A DNA stretch of 37,928 bases from Reticulitermes lucifugus (GCA_026260175.1 JAKCWW010004209.1:1112-39039), one strand, 5' to 3'. Counted from the stretch's first letter, positions 22,310 to 32,984 are shown. The notes: generated by a model not told the origin, from the sequence alone. Numbers and translations: made by a program.

Positions 22310-22720
22310 AATGAAGGTATCACTGGCACGCTGTTTGTAACATCGTCCTCTTGACGGCTCAGGCACTTGTCACACCATGCGATAAATCTGTCCATCCCGG
22401 ACGCACAGAAAGTATGCCCCTATTGCATCAGCCACGTGACGGTAGCACGTTTCAAATCTTCATCGCAGGTGAAATGATGTCCTGACAAGTCCTACTTCGA
22501 GGGGGGAAACAGACAAAAATCGCTGGGTGACAAATCCGGGTTCTATGGGGATGGTACCAGCTGAAATTTTCAACCAAGTTGCGAGACTGATTTGGCATGT
22601 GCGGTCGACCACTGTCATAGAGGAGAACCGCACCATCGCTAGGAAGACCGGAAATTTTTCTCCTTGTGGCCGACAATGTCCGTGGCCACAAAACGCGTAT
22701 AAATCCTCCGACTTCCAAGC
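22310..22720 (-). pseudogene. Decayed mariner transposase, C-terminal half
   Basis: The minus-strand frame reads LPSDGAVLLYDSGRPHMPNQ then NLVENFSW, which fits the mariner segment around the second catalytic Asp (consensus 'LLHDNARPH'). After a frame change it continues FTCDEDLKRATVTWLMQ, a stop, and FIAWCDKCLSRQEDDV, matching the usual 'LxxRWxKCxxxxGDYVE' end. The region that should hold the third catalytic Asp (PYSPDLAPxDF) reads HPHRTRICHPAIF, so both it and the frame are lost. This family differs from the plus-strand mariner at 23504-24655. No terminal repeats were assigned. Confidence 0.75.
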
Positions 22721-23004
22721 GAGACCAATTTTCCACGTGGGTCACCCCGGTGAACTCCCGAAGCTGTGTCATACTACAATTAAGAAAAGGCGCGCTGCTA
22801 GCAATCTTCCCCCCCCCCCACCAAGTTCGCAATACGCATTCAGTCTACGTGACCAAGCCACTCTGGGTTCCAACCGAAGACAAACATCCAACGTTATTCT
22901 CCTCCAGAAGGACATACTGTCTGTCACTGGTAGCAGGAGTCCTTGGCATGACCACGCCGAGGCACACAGCCAACACGCCAATTCCGTTAACATAATGCGT
23001 CTCG

Positions 23005-23130
23005 TGGGGGCTGATACTGCAGTGATACACAGCAGGGAGCGTCCTTATTCATGTGATAAGTCTAACAAACTACCACACAAATTCGGGCGTTCTCCACTGT
23101 GCACGCCTTCACGTCCATTCAGACTATTCT
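23005..23130 (+). pseudogene. Possible C2H2 zinc-finger remnant, copy 2
   Basis: VIHSRERPYSCDKSNK, then LPHKFGRSPLCTPSRPF, is the same stretch as at 16576-16704 with several substitutions. Linker-like HSRERPYSC is retained, but metal-binding residues are missing in both copies. Confidence 0.35.
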
Positions 23131-23302
23131 CTTCTCTCTCAATAACTTATTAAACACATAGCTGGAATATTGACACACGTCATCACGTATGTGTTGTTGT
23201 CACGTCGGCACACATAGACAAGTGCACAATTTGTGAAATTTGTGACCTTCATGGTCGTGATTCTGACGATGTCTTCCGCTATGTTATACCGTGCGGTCTT
23301 GT

Positions 23303-23362
23303 ATCGGTGTACCGACATTTCAAAGAAACCTTGCTCATTCTGTCCACTTCATCACCACTTTC
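23303..23362 (-). ncRNA. Hammerhead-like motif in block A, copy 2
   Basis: On the minus strand: GTGATGA (23355-23349), AGT-containing loop shortened by three bases relative to copy 1, TTTC, TTT, GAAATGTCGGTACACC with GAAA at 23321-23318. The core is damaged as in copy 1, so the damage pre-dates the duplication. Confidence 0.38.
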
Positions 23363-23503
23363 TAGCGTGGCGTTTAGACACAGCAACTTTACGTCCTATA
23401 CCTCTGCACCATCCTCTTGAACCTCCCTCTCAGAGTAGTATTAATTATACGTTGTCTGCAGTTTCACAGACCTAACGGTACGACCTTGGAACCATCACTG
23501 AGG

Positions 23504-24655
23504 TTGTAGAGTGAGGAGCGTTTTTAAACAACGGACTGTTATTGAATTTCGCATGGCAGAGAAGGAATCTAATTAACACTCACAAACGGTTTGAAAAATA
23601 TATACGGTGTCAATGCTGTTGATAAAAGCATTGTTAGTCGCTGGGCTTCATGAATTCTGGTTCTGTGAAAGACCAAGCGGAACTCAATGACGAACATCGC
23701 TCTGGCCGGCCAACATCAGCCACTACTCGGCTGTTGTTTCAACGTGCTGATAACTCATTCCAAACAACCGACGGATTACAACCAGACAGCTTGCAACTGT
23801 ACTCTCAGTATCTAAGGGAAGTGTGAGCAACATGACTGATGCCTTAGGGTATTCAAAAATGTGCGCTCGTTGGGTTCCACGAAGCCTGACCGACTATCAC
23901 GAAACTGTGCCGAAAGTGGTGTGCTCAGATTTGCTCCCCTGTTACGAGGCTGGTGGTGAAAGCTTTTTGTCACTGAGAATGAAACATAGAACCATCACTT
24001 TGAACAGCGGGCAAAAAGACAATCAATAGAATGGCATCATCCAACACTTCTCCTCTGAAGACGTTTAAGGCCATCCCTTTAGCAGGGAACGTCATGGTCA
24101 CTGTTTTTTTTGGGGGGGATGCAGGATGTTTTTGATAGATATTATGCCACGTGGTCAAACCATTAACTCAGATCTGTACATTCAAACCCTTAAAACATTG
24201 CAGAAGCGTTTCACAGTTTGACCTCACAAAGACGTTGCTGAAATCCTCTTTCAACACAACGCAAGACCATACACAAGTTTGAAAACACAGAAAGCAATCA
24301 CAAAACTCGGATGGGCTGTTCTTCCCTACCCACACAACAGCCAACATCTCCCTCAGCTTTCCGCTTCTTTGAGTCTCAAAAATGCCATCCGTTGGAAAAG
24401 GTTTAGGAGTGATAACGCGGTTACTGACGAAGAGAAGGAGTGGCTTGGAGTACAAAATTCAAACTGGTACAAGAGGGAGATAGTTGCACTCGTTTGTCGC
24501 TGGGGAAAAACTATTGACGGTGATGGAAAATGTGCTGAAAAATGAGCAATGCAATACATCCATATCTGAGGAGTATGTCCACAGAAGTACTTAATTACTA
24601 GCAATAAAAACTTGAGTTGCAGAACCTTTCTGGCAACCTTCGTAATCGTGCCTCG
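23504..24655 (+). pseudogene. Dead mariner-family element
   Basis: Nearly a full-length mariner transposase can be followed through several frame changes: QRTVIEFRMAEKESN near 23529, a HRSGRPTSATT HTH-linker stretch near 23690, VSKGSVSNMTDALGYSK and CARWVPRSLTDYHE at about 23806-23900, CSDLLPCYEAGGESFLS, QSIEWHHP and VMVTVF, SDLYIQTLKTLQKRF at about 24170-24212, then ARPYTSLKTQKAITKLGW, EEKEWLGVQNSNWYKR and a stop at 24543. The Asp of QHDNARPH is gone (QHNARPY) and the PYSPDLAPSDF region is garbled. After the stop, AACCTTTCTGGCAACCTTCG near 24627-24647 is probably the decayed 3' terminal repeat. It sits exactly where copies 1 and 2 of the segmental repeat lose homology. The 5' terminal repeat was not seen. 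Confidence 0.88.
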
Positions 24656-25505
24656 AGGTGATATCCGGCTAATGGATTTCGCCGCGGGCTTCCGGCACGC
24701 CACTGTACGTATTGATCCTACGCCAAAATACTCACCGATTCGTGAGTCCCGGATCCAAATCACGGCTCTGAAACACGCCATCCTAAGATTTTCCGTGCCA
24801 TTCTTTGTCCTCACGGGCAAATGCTTGGACACTACCTTAAAATAGGTCACGTCCAAAAAATCAAGTGTAGATTGTAAGAATTTATAAACAAATGGCGTGG
24901 AAAAAAGGCCCTGGCGAAGACGTTACGAAGACAGGACACAACTGACAGATCAAGGCCCCTCTCATATACAAATATATGAATTCGGCGTTTCAGCTAACCA
25001 GATCAACGTATGCGTACGTAGGATTATATTTGCTGACACTATTAAATATTGAATATATAGGTATCATATGTCAAAACAAAATACTATTCACCGTGCACAA
25101 AAACGGACCCTTGTACTGACACCAATACCGAACACGCGCTATTATCATATTACTAGCAACATAAAAATCATTTGGCGCATCATTAGACAGTCTATGCCGA
25201 ATATACAAAATAACTGAGAATAAGTAAACTACAAGGCTAGACTTTACAGACGAAATTTGCTCTCTTCTAATTTGGCGAATTCTGATACATTTTCTTCGAC
25301 AGACAACTCGCGCGTTTAGTCGCTCTCTGTTGACCAAATCACGAAAGTGGTCCATTTAATTTCAAGCACTGCAAAGAGACGTACGCTATCTACACTTCAC
25401 TTTCGAAAAAGACCGCCCGTCTGAATATTCACTCACCGCATTGGTTCTAGGTATAATCTATGACTTTCACATTTGGAGAAACATCCGTTAAAATGTTCTG
25501 ATTGT

Positions 25506-26085
25506 ACAGCTTTTCTTACTTTTTTATAACATAAAAAACATAGGTAAGAAATATACGTAACCTAAATACTTATTTCTATTTTTATAAAAAACATATCACT
25601 TTGCACGGAATGTACAACATTAAAAAAGCAGCCTTCCTACACTTATGTACTTACTTTAGTTTCATCGTGATAAATTATTGGTGCTACGTGTTTAAAACTG
25701 GCAAGAAGATAAACTACAAACATGCCTAATGATTCGTTATGGACCTTTTTCGTGTTAATAATCACAAACTTGACGACGGTGCAAAACCTGAACGGTATAT
25801 CGGTTATACTATCTCGTGTCATTCCACGCTAAATAACCTCTCCAATTTATAAAACTCAAATCATGGATATAATCTGACCATGCAACGGGCGATTATGTGA
25901 TAGACGGCCGTGATTTCAGCCAAAGGAAATATTTTCTTTCAATTGACTTCTTTTTTTATATCAAACACAATTCAGAACAAATTCACACACAGTTCAATAA
26001 GTCCTTTGCAACTGTGAAAACCTTCAAACATATGGAAACGACACTAATCAAAATTTCAATTACTGAAGAAATTAAAGAGCAGATT
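25506..26085. other. No gene recognised
   Basis: Very AT-rich spacer. The frame starting 25897 runs into the LINE fragment only by chance. Confidence 0.5.
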
Positions 26086-26310
26086 AAATTCGGAGAACGC
26101 TTGATACCATTCGGTTCAGGATTATTGTTTTCCTGTCTACTGTCTGAAAACGTAAATATTAAAATATAAAACGCTATCATATTGCCTCTTATTTTGTATG
26201 GGTGTAATACGTGGTCTGCCGTGCTGAGTGGACAGGCTGACAGTGTTCGAAAATAGGGTGCTGAGGAAGCTATTTGGGCACCAGGACAAGGAAGAAAGTG
26301 TTCATACTTC
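26086..26310 (+). pseudogene. LINE fragment, RT C-terminus
   Basis: The plus strand reads LIPFGSGLLFSCLLSENVNI then KIYKTLSYCLLFCMG, and after a frame change LTVFENRVLRKLFGHQDKEE. These match the 'LLSSRLLSKNLKIKIYRT' and 'RVFENRVLRRIFG' segments of the LINE at 15212-16000. The third copy of that family here; both ends are lost. Confidence 0.78.
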
Positions 26311-27189
26311 AGCTGCTTTAGTCTGCCCATAAACACTATATATCAGGTAGAACACCATGCAAGTCAGATTATTGGTATAGTTTGTAACCTCCGAAAATCT
26401 CTCCTTCAGCTCATACTTCGACATAGATTATGCAATTCTAAAACTCAGAAAAAGACGTTTAGTTTTAAGTGTAATTCGCATGGAAATGGCAAGTCTCCAG
26501 CAGTCGTAAAACGAAATTCGCACACACCCTAAACGTCATAACATGAAAATCCTGTAATTTATTTGCCACTCTGAAATCAGTGCCCCTAGTTAAGCAGCAC
26601 TGGCTGGATAGAAGGACACAGAAGTTGTCCCGGCCTGTATTACGTTGGGAACACTTCAGTCAGGACAGTCGGAATTCGAAACACACTGCCTTCCAAAAGC
26701 AATTATCAGCGTTATTCCTACGTTCTTTCTTCGTTACAGACGATCATCCATCCGGACACGTGATTTGTGAGAGTTTGTGTTACGTAAGGGGCGAGGTGCA
26801 TGGCCAAATGTTTCGGAGTCTGCAGGGAATATTAAAAATAATGCCACCATGCACCGGATCTGACAGATTTCTCTCGCAGTCGTGTTTTCTGGTTTAGTAT
26901 TGCCAACGAGTTTGTCATGGGCGTCTTGCCAGTACACGCGGCAGACACTTCTTCTTTAATTTAAACTTCACAGTCATCAGAATCAGCCTCCCAGCTACAC
27001 ACACCGAATACAAACCGTTCAATGCATACGTTCCCACAAAGTACATCTTTATTACCACAACCTGGACCCTGTCTATTGCGCAGATTTTCTAAATTCTTGT
27101 AAGACGAGCGGAAACACTCGAGGAAATATTGGGGGTTCTCACGTCGGCGAATATAAGACTACTGTGATCTAGGATGTTATATCATGCAA
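26311..27189. other. No gene recognised
   Basis: Unassigned. A 105-codon frame at 26580-26897 shows no recognisable family. Confidence 0.5.
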
Positions 27190-27191
27190 TA

Positions 27192-27248
27192 TGGTAGACT
27201 GGCCTCTACATTTCAAAAGAACTTGCTGCCTTCATCTTCAGGGTTGAG
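27192..27248 (-). ncRNA. Hammerhead-like motif F7
   Basis: On the minus strand: CTGAAGA (27241-27235), T, GAAGG ... CTTTT stem with two G-U pairs, GAAA (27214-27211) then TGTAGAGG. No inverted partner arm was found nearby, so this is a solitary relic. Confidence 0.42.
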
Positions 27249-28216
27249 TAAGTGGCGCGGGAAAAGCAGATATATGATGGGAAGGACAAGGGCTAAGACG
27301 AGCCAACGCACAAACAGGCTGCAGGTTCCTCCAAAGGGTCGGTATTTATCTATCTGATGAATAGGCCTTCTTCTAAATTATAAGCTTGCATATTAGGCGT
27401 GGGGGACAAGGGCTGATGATTGCGCAAAACACAGCCTCTCTCAGCCAAATGTCAAACTCAACCTTCTCGTGGTGTTCCCTGTTATCACAAACTGAGTCAA
27501 TGACGACCGAATACCGGCGGGATATCCGTAGTATACACTATTAAAGAACAGAGGAAATGCTCTTCCTTCCTTATAAACACGAACATCAGTGTAAAGGCCA
27601 GTGCCTGGGCCTGGGCCTCAAGGTGGCAGCTCGGGGTTCGTGGGCTAATAACTCACGAGCTCTTAAACAAACCTTACTAAAGAAACGGAAATGAAGAATA
27701 GCCGGACGGACAAAAAAATATTAGGCGTAATGACTAGCAGAGACTGCACTTCTTTCTACTCACAAACGTGTGACGGCATTCGCTGTCTTGGCTTCTTCGT
27801 CTTGTTCGCCATTTCTCGTTAGTTACAAAGCCAGCCGGTCGACTCCAAGGCGTATCAGGGCGTCAACGCTATGTACGCCTTTCATCCCAATCCATTACTG
27901 ATCTGATGTGCAAAACTCTGAGCTAACACAGTGTCAAACACGATTTCGCAAGAACAAATTAAAGATTAAAAAACCAAAATAAGTTCTAAAAACTGCAATG
28001 GTAAAAATTTGACATTAAAATTAACGTTTACCGGTTTGCCTCAGCCAGTACTACTTTGCTGAGGGAGCGTGTTAAGTGTCCATTTCAATTTAAACGGACA
28101 ATACCGATTGTGACGGAATTACCAGAAGCCTGCCACTTTCCTGCAGGCGGATCACAGGTTAACAATGGCTATTCGTAGCAGTCACCTTCAATTCAGACAA
28201 GCACAACTTGGTTGTG
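27249..28216. other. No gene recognised
   Basis: Unassigned. CTGATGA words at 27354 and 27412 are not followed by GAAAC at the right distance. Confidence 0.5.
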
Positions 28217-28372
28217 CCGATCCCAGTGGCCGTGCGGTCTAAGGCGTGGGTCTTCGGCCGCTCGCTTACTAGGATCGTGGGTTCGAATCNGTGCGGTCTA
28301 AGGCGTGGGTCTTCGGCCGCTCGCTTACTAGGATCGTGGGTTCGAATCCCACCGGGGGCATGGATGTTGTTT
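28217..28372 (+). mobile_element. SINE-A copy 4 with duplicated head around one N
   Basis: GCCGATCCCAGTGGCCGTGCGG begins the head. A 58-base stretch covering A-box to B-box (28232-28289) is repeated exactly at 28291-28348, the two separated by a single N at 28290. The second copy continues normally into CCACCGGGGGCATGGATG, after which the SINE body is not recognisable. The exact repeat next to an N suggests contig ends that overlap but were not merged. Confidence 0.9.
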
Positions 28373-28984
28373 TACGACATGTCAGGAACTGAGACTGCAT
28401 AGCGTCGAACTGTAGGACGAGACATGAATGACCACGCAGAAAGGATTAAGCGGTCGTGGCCTGATCGAAACACTATCCCGGCACTTTCCGGCAGAAACTT
28501 AGGAAAACTATGGGAAACAGTCAGGATAGCGATGACCCGGTCTAGATTAAAAACACACATATTCCAAATACGAGTAAAAATTTCCTGGTTAATGTAATTG
28601 AATTAACAAGATCGGCAGTCATGCAATGTACGTATGTACGAGTATACTGCGGTACTGTTTCACAGGCGTGGGTCTCAACTGTAAACGAATATAAAGTGTT
28701 GGTAACATGGACATGATATAATGGACTTTCAATGACGTAGATAACGCATTTAACATCACAGCCACTCAAACCACTCAGACACTCAACTCGAATCCCTCTC
28801 AGGGAATTGATGTACTGTCTGCGTTTCCCATTTTCCAGCACAAGAAGACATACCGAATTTAAAACATGACGAAACAAAAAAAAAACTACGCCTGACAAAT
28901 TTCGATTTATCATACGCGGTCGAATGTCTGACATGTCAATTAACTTAGGAGTCATCACTCAGACCAAAATCATTTTTCGAGTCC
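28373..28984. other. No gene recognised
   Basis: Holds a 138-codon minus-strand frame (28958-28542), the longest in this stretch. It has Cys and Val-rich composition but no recognised domain, no conserved start context that can be judged and no repeat partner. It is left uncalled. Confidence 0.5.
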
Positions 28985-29240
28985 TCTTAGATGTTACGCC
29001 ATGTCGACTGGTAAATAGTCACCGAAGTTTTGAAAGAACTTAACACCTTCACCTTCACAATCAAGCAGTCCCAGAGGGCTATTTACCAGTCGACACGGCG
29101 TAAACTCCCCGACGACTTGGATCTTCTCGTCCACACACTTTCTTATCCCTGAAGGTGAAGGCAATATGGTTCTTAGAAACGCCAGTAACAGTTTACCAGT
29201 CGACACGGCGTAACATCCCAGATGATTTGAATCTTAACCA
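28985..29240. mobile_element. Foldback element F3b with three terminus copies
   Basis: TTACCAGTCGACA(C/T)GGCGTAA occurs three times: once inverted (about 28997-29014) and twice on the plus strand (29083-29103 and 29194-29214). The plus motif has CTGAAGG 29149-29155, T, GAAGG..., GAAAC 29176-29180 and GTA 29185-29187. The minus motif has GTGAAGG 29058-29052 and a damaged GAAAC. Same family as 21188-21362, with an additional copy of the 3' end. Confidence 0.75.
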
Positions 29241-29399
29241 ACATCGCTGTCGCAATACAAATTCTTGAGCAGACGAAAGCAGGCGCACGCGCGCACACAC
29301 ACACCAACCTTCATCTTGACTAGTTTAACTGGCGAGAACTACAGATAACAATTTAAAATACACAATTTCTCATCTGTCAACGTATGAGCATTCACCTTG

Positions 29400-29595
29400 A
29401 TTTCAGGCTTCCGCCGCGATGTTGATGAAATCTGTGGTCTTCTGGGGTATTACGCGGCATCGTGTGGTAATTCTTTACCGACGTTTCGGGGGACTCTTGA
29501 CCCGTGAAGATGGGACCGACACGTTGTCCCGAAACGTCGGTAAACAATTACCACACGACGCCGCGTAATACCCCAGAAGACAGCAGATTTAATTT
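29400..29595. mobile_element. Foldback element F2b with one hammerhead-like motif
   Basis: The arms at about 29425-29488 and 29520-29591 are inverted: GGGGTATTACGCGGC and TTTACCGACGTTTCGGG against CCCGAAACGTCGGTAAA and GCCGCGTAATACCCC. The plus motif has GTGAAGA 29504-29510, T, GGGAC/GTCCC stem (five pairs), GAAAC 29531-29535 and GTA 29540-29542. The left arm stops at its GTTTC box, so only one full motif is present. Shares ATTTCAGGCTTCCGCCGCG with the F2a left flank. Confidence 0.82.
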
Positions 29596-31944
29596 TATGG
29601 GCATTCAGTTCATTCTCCCTACCATATTTCAAATTCCAAGTCAGTACTATGAGTAGGCCTCCACATGCGTCCCTCTGTAGCATGACACCTACTCTACCGC
29701 ATTTACCCTCGCATACAACTGTTTCCGTTTCCATGCCAAACACATTTCCATGTTATATCCGCTGGTTCCTCCCGTTCTCTGCTTTTTACGATGCTACAAA
29801 AATCACCGAACTACAAATAAGACATCGGTCACAAAGCACGGTGTGCCTGGAATAAATAAACTTCAGACCAGTTGAAATATCTGTATAAATAGAGTCTTTG
29901 ATCCGTATTTAGAGCTGAACCCGTTTTAGTACCCCCTGTTACAGAATACAAGCATGAACGTTCTGAACCCAAAATTAGGTTCACGGTTGAGTCTGAATTA
30001 CTCGCCCTAACGACTAAACGTCCTACAGTTCACACCCACACGCCATGAGGATTCTCTTACAATGAATACATCAAATACATACACACTCTACCTGCTGCCA
30101 CAGCAATTAAAGCTTCAGGCAAAATGTCATGTTGTCAAAAATTGAACACAGGCAGCGACGTCCAGGCTCCACTCCCCAACAAATAACGTTACTGATACCA
30201 CACAGCCTAGACTGTTGCGTTTCTCTCAGCTTAGATTGGTAAACTGACAAAGCAGTTGGTAGAATATAAGTTCCCTCCTCATTGTTGTTTAAGTTACGCT
30301 CATTATTGTTTCATGCTGCCATACTTTCTGGAATGTGCCCCTGGTCTCTTACAGCTGCAAGAATATGACGTGTCCATCAATGTTCTGGGGCAGCCTAATA
30401 GTGGAACTGAAACTGCGAACATCTTAAATCTGGTTACATCTGGCAATCTGCATAGTTCGTGAAAACAGCGTTTAGGATCAGCAGCAAATCGCTGTCCCAG
30501 TCCATTCTCTGAGTCTTGACTGTGTGAATTTGCACTTCGGCCGTATCTATCTCGGTTTTGTGTTTGTTAACACATCTTTCCTATTTTAATTTCACATGGT
30601 AACGAGATTTACAAGAACGCGACTGTGGGAAAGATGTTATCTGAATTTGGCAGGTGTTTCGGGGAAAAAATGCCTCTACACAATGTTATAAATAGCAATT
30701 GTTTGGACTGCATTCCATTACGAACATAACAAATTTAGAGATGAAGGTGAACCTCATTCTAGACATGGCTTATTTGTCAATGTAAACTGAATGCTTCTTA
30801 GACAATAACAACGAAATGAAATCTGCATCAGTGTTTCTCATTATCCTCTATGGGAGGAGGCAATAAATTGGACCTATGAAGTGATTCAATCATCACGGCA
30901 CACCAAATACTATATTAGTGTAAAGTTGTGTGTATGTATGAGCACGTATGCATAACTGTATGCATGGTATTTTTCATTCTTCGTAAAACAATTTCTTTCA
31001 TAGGCATAGCACTTTCTAGAAAGTTCAACAGCAATATGTTGGATTACAACAGTGACAGACAGCTAAACTAATCAAGCTGACAAAAACGTCTAATTTAATC
31101 CTTGGGGTGACACTGAAAATGTGCGTTTCGTTAGGCTGCAGACTGCCCTCAAGTAATATGCTACCTAAGCACTAAACAAAATTAAACTCAACACACGGTA
31201 TTATATTTGTACGATTATAACGAAGCACCATACATCGAGCTTCATCAAAATCTGTCCAAAGACTAAAGTACAGACCTACGTAAAACTTCGTTTAGTTACA
31301 CATTAAGTGAGGGAGTGCACAAATTCCCCCCCCCCTCAAAAAAAAATCTAGAAGCCACCTGCAAATTCTACGCACCAGGACGACGTTCCGTACTAAGCAG
31401 CCACAAATATTAGGCACCACCGAACAAAATTTAGTCGCCACGGCAACCTGGCGCCCAGGATTTGTGCACATCTGGACTATGTGAGATTAATATAAGCCCT
31501 TACGTAAAATCACCCTCAAACTGCATCAAACTTACACTGGTCTAACGAAGTTTCGTGTATTCTTGTCATACCGCGTTTTCTCGAAATTGATTCGGTAGTT
31601 TAGGAACTGTCAAATGAGCGGCCGGACAGGACGAATCTTTGCACTGGATACCCTCAGATTTATTTCATGACGTCCCGAAAATGGCTTCTGAACAAGTATA
31701 ATATGCAGCAAATATGAAAGAAAATGAAAAATATCGAGGCATAATTTCAATAAGAAACGGTAGCACAGACCGGTAACATACTGTCGCTCAACATCTCCAC
31801 CACGATGAGCTATCAGCACACTTTGTGAACAGTCGTTAAATATGTAAAAACATTTGAAATCAGAATTTCACACGACACGCACCGGCTGATAAGCACTGAC
31901 CGCTTCTTTCTCAGTTTTATATGAAAATAGCCATAACAAATAAT
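29596..31944. other. No gene recognised
   Basis: About 2.3 kb of unassigned sequence, with a C run at 31327-31337. Frames at 30256-30462 and 31610-31819 (under 70 codons) have no recognisable motif. Confidence 0.5.
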
Positions 31945-32012
31945 GTTTAATTATATTTTACTCTTATCAGTAGTACAGTCACAAGCAAAACATACACTTG
32001 CGACAAGTAACC

Positions 32013-32051
32013 AGGCTACCGGTTTCAGCTGAAACAGCCAACATCAGGCCT
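32013..32051 (-). ncRNA. Hammerhead-like ribozyme motif, left arm of F4
   Basis: On the minus strand: AGGC, CTGATGT, then GCTG-TTT-CAGC as a perfect four-pair stem II, T, GAAAC, CGGTA and GCCT. AGGC pairs with GCCT as helix I. C after GAAA can pair with G before UA as helix III. The last base of CTGATGA is T here and stem II is shifted by one or two unpaired bases. Confidence 0.55.
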
Positions 32052-32227
32052 ATGACAGAAAACTATGAAAATCAAACTCCATACATTTGATAACAGGAAA
32101 AACTCTCCCTTTTTTTTTACAATTACATATATAAAATATATTACATTTTAAATATGTAATTGTACAAAAGGGGGAAGTTTTTCCTCTTATCAAATACATG
32201 GAGTTTGATTTTCATAGTTTTCTGTCA

Positions 32228-32268
32228 CAGGCCTGATGATGGCTCTTTGCGCTGAAACCGGTAGCCTG
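32228..32268 (+). ncRNA. Hammerhead-like ribozyme motif, right arm of F4 (best candidate)
   Basis: CAGGC (32228-32232) and GCCTG (32264-32268) are perfectly complementary and form helix I. Between them lie CTGATGA (32233-32239), an imperfect stem-loop TGGCTCTTTGCGCT, GAAA (32254-32257), and C-CG-G then TA, where A32257-U32262 and C32258-G32261 give a two-pair helix III. The expected cut is after A32263 of the GUA triplet. This is the hammerhead layout with very short helix III, as known in Penelope-like elements; stem II is weak in this copy and strong in the left arm. No cleavage evidence exists here. Confidence 0.6.
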
Positions 32269-32332
32269 ATTACTTGTCGCAAGTGTATGTTTTGCTTGTG
32301 ACTGTACTACTGATAAGAGCAAAATATACTTT

Positions 32333-32942
32333 TGCATGTACATACCAACGGGGATGTCTAGTACTAAAATGTTTAATTAACAAATATTTACCGTACACTC
32401 TTCAGAACTCTCGCTGAATGGTACTAGTTCCCCAACAATAAGCACCGGTGGAGGCCAGAGCATGGGAACAGCTCGGTCTAATGGGTCCAGCTGAGTAGGT
32501 GCCTACAAACCTTTACATCTGAGGTCGGAAACAAATCCGTTCCTGAAACGCTGTGTTCTATTTTGTACTTATATTTGTATTTTTGAAGCAACTGACGATT
32601 AAACTAAGTCCAAAAGCAGGACAGTCCTAAATGTTTTGCGTTCACCGTAATCGCGTAGATCGGTCCTTAAGTGACGGCATTTATTCAGACCTTAGATCAT
32701 GCGACCCGGTATCGTGAATTACTCATATTATTCCAAGTGTCTGGAAATGGTACTGGCATTGCTGTGAGAAGGGTGGCATGTCGTTTCATACAAAACCACC
32801 ACATAGCCATTCTGGGCATCAAATTAACTAAACCCCTATTAATCAACAAACTACGTAAGGAAGGAGATCTCAGCCCATAAAAAAACACATATCTACATGT
32901 ACATTTATAAAGTTACAGATTTTACATTTTCGTACCTTCAGA
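32333..32942. other. No gene recognised
   Basis: Unassigned sequence. The frame at 32671-32880 (69 codons) has no recognised motif. Confidence 0.5.
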
Positions 32943-32984
32943 TTAGCCTAATAATGACGAATCAACGTCGAAACATGTTGCTAA
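32943..32984 (+). ncRNA. Hammerhead-like motif F8 with intact stems, damaged core
   Basis: TTAGC (32943-32947) pairs with GCTAA (32980-32984) as helix I. GACG (32956-32959) pairs with CGTC (32966-32969) around AATCAA as stem II. GAAAC is at 32970-32974 and GTT at 32977-32979. The first core box reads CTAATAA (32948-32954) rather than CTGATGA, so two G bases needed for catalysis are A. One T separates the box from stem II. Confidence 0.52.

Larger units (their letters stand above)
22778..25505 (+). repeat. Segmental repeat, copy 2
   Basis: Collinear with 16298-18995. Block A spans 22778-23504 and block B 24660-25505, with a mariner remnant filling the whole interval between them. Small indels and many substitutions separate the copies, so the duplication is not recent. 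The spacing between equivalent points is about 6.5 kb at both ends. Confidence 0.85.
31945..32332. mobile_element. Foldback element F4: near-perfect palindrome with two hammerhead-like motifs
   Basis: The left arm (31950-about 32130) and right arm (about 32140-32328) are inverted copies meeting at an AT-rich centre near 32136. Landmarks: CTTATCAGTAGTACAGTCAC against GTGACTGTACTACTGATAAG, AAGCAAAACATACACTTGCG against CGCAAGTGTATGTTTTGCTT, and AAAACTATGAAAATCAAACT against AGTTTGATTTTCATAGTTTT. Each arm holds CTGATG..TGGC ... GCTGAAACCGGTAGCCTG. Few differences separate the arms, so it is among the youngest inverted repeats here. Confidence 0.92.

Noticed and set aside
22527-23153. 208-codon plus-strand open frame, the longest in the window
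   Set aside because: It crosses, antisense, the minus-strand mariner remnant and then continues into repeat block A; the junction of two unrelated repeats argues against a real protein.
27350-27440. CTGATGA words near 27354 and 27412
   Set aside because: Neither is followed by GAAA at stem-loop distance, so they are not hammerhead candidates.
28542-28958. 138-codon minus-strand frame
   Set aside because: No recognised motif, no repeat or homolog visible, and the composition is like the flanks; kept only as unassigned sequence.
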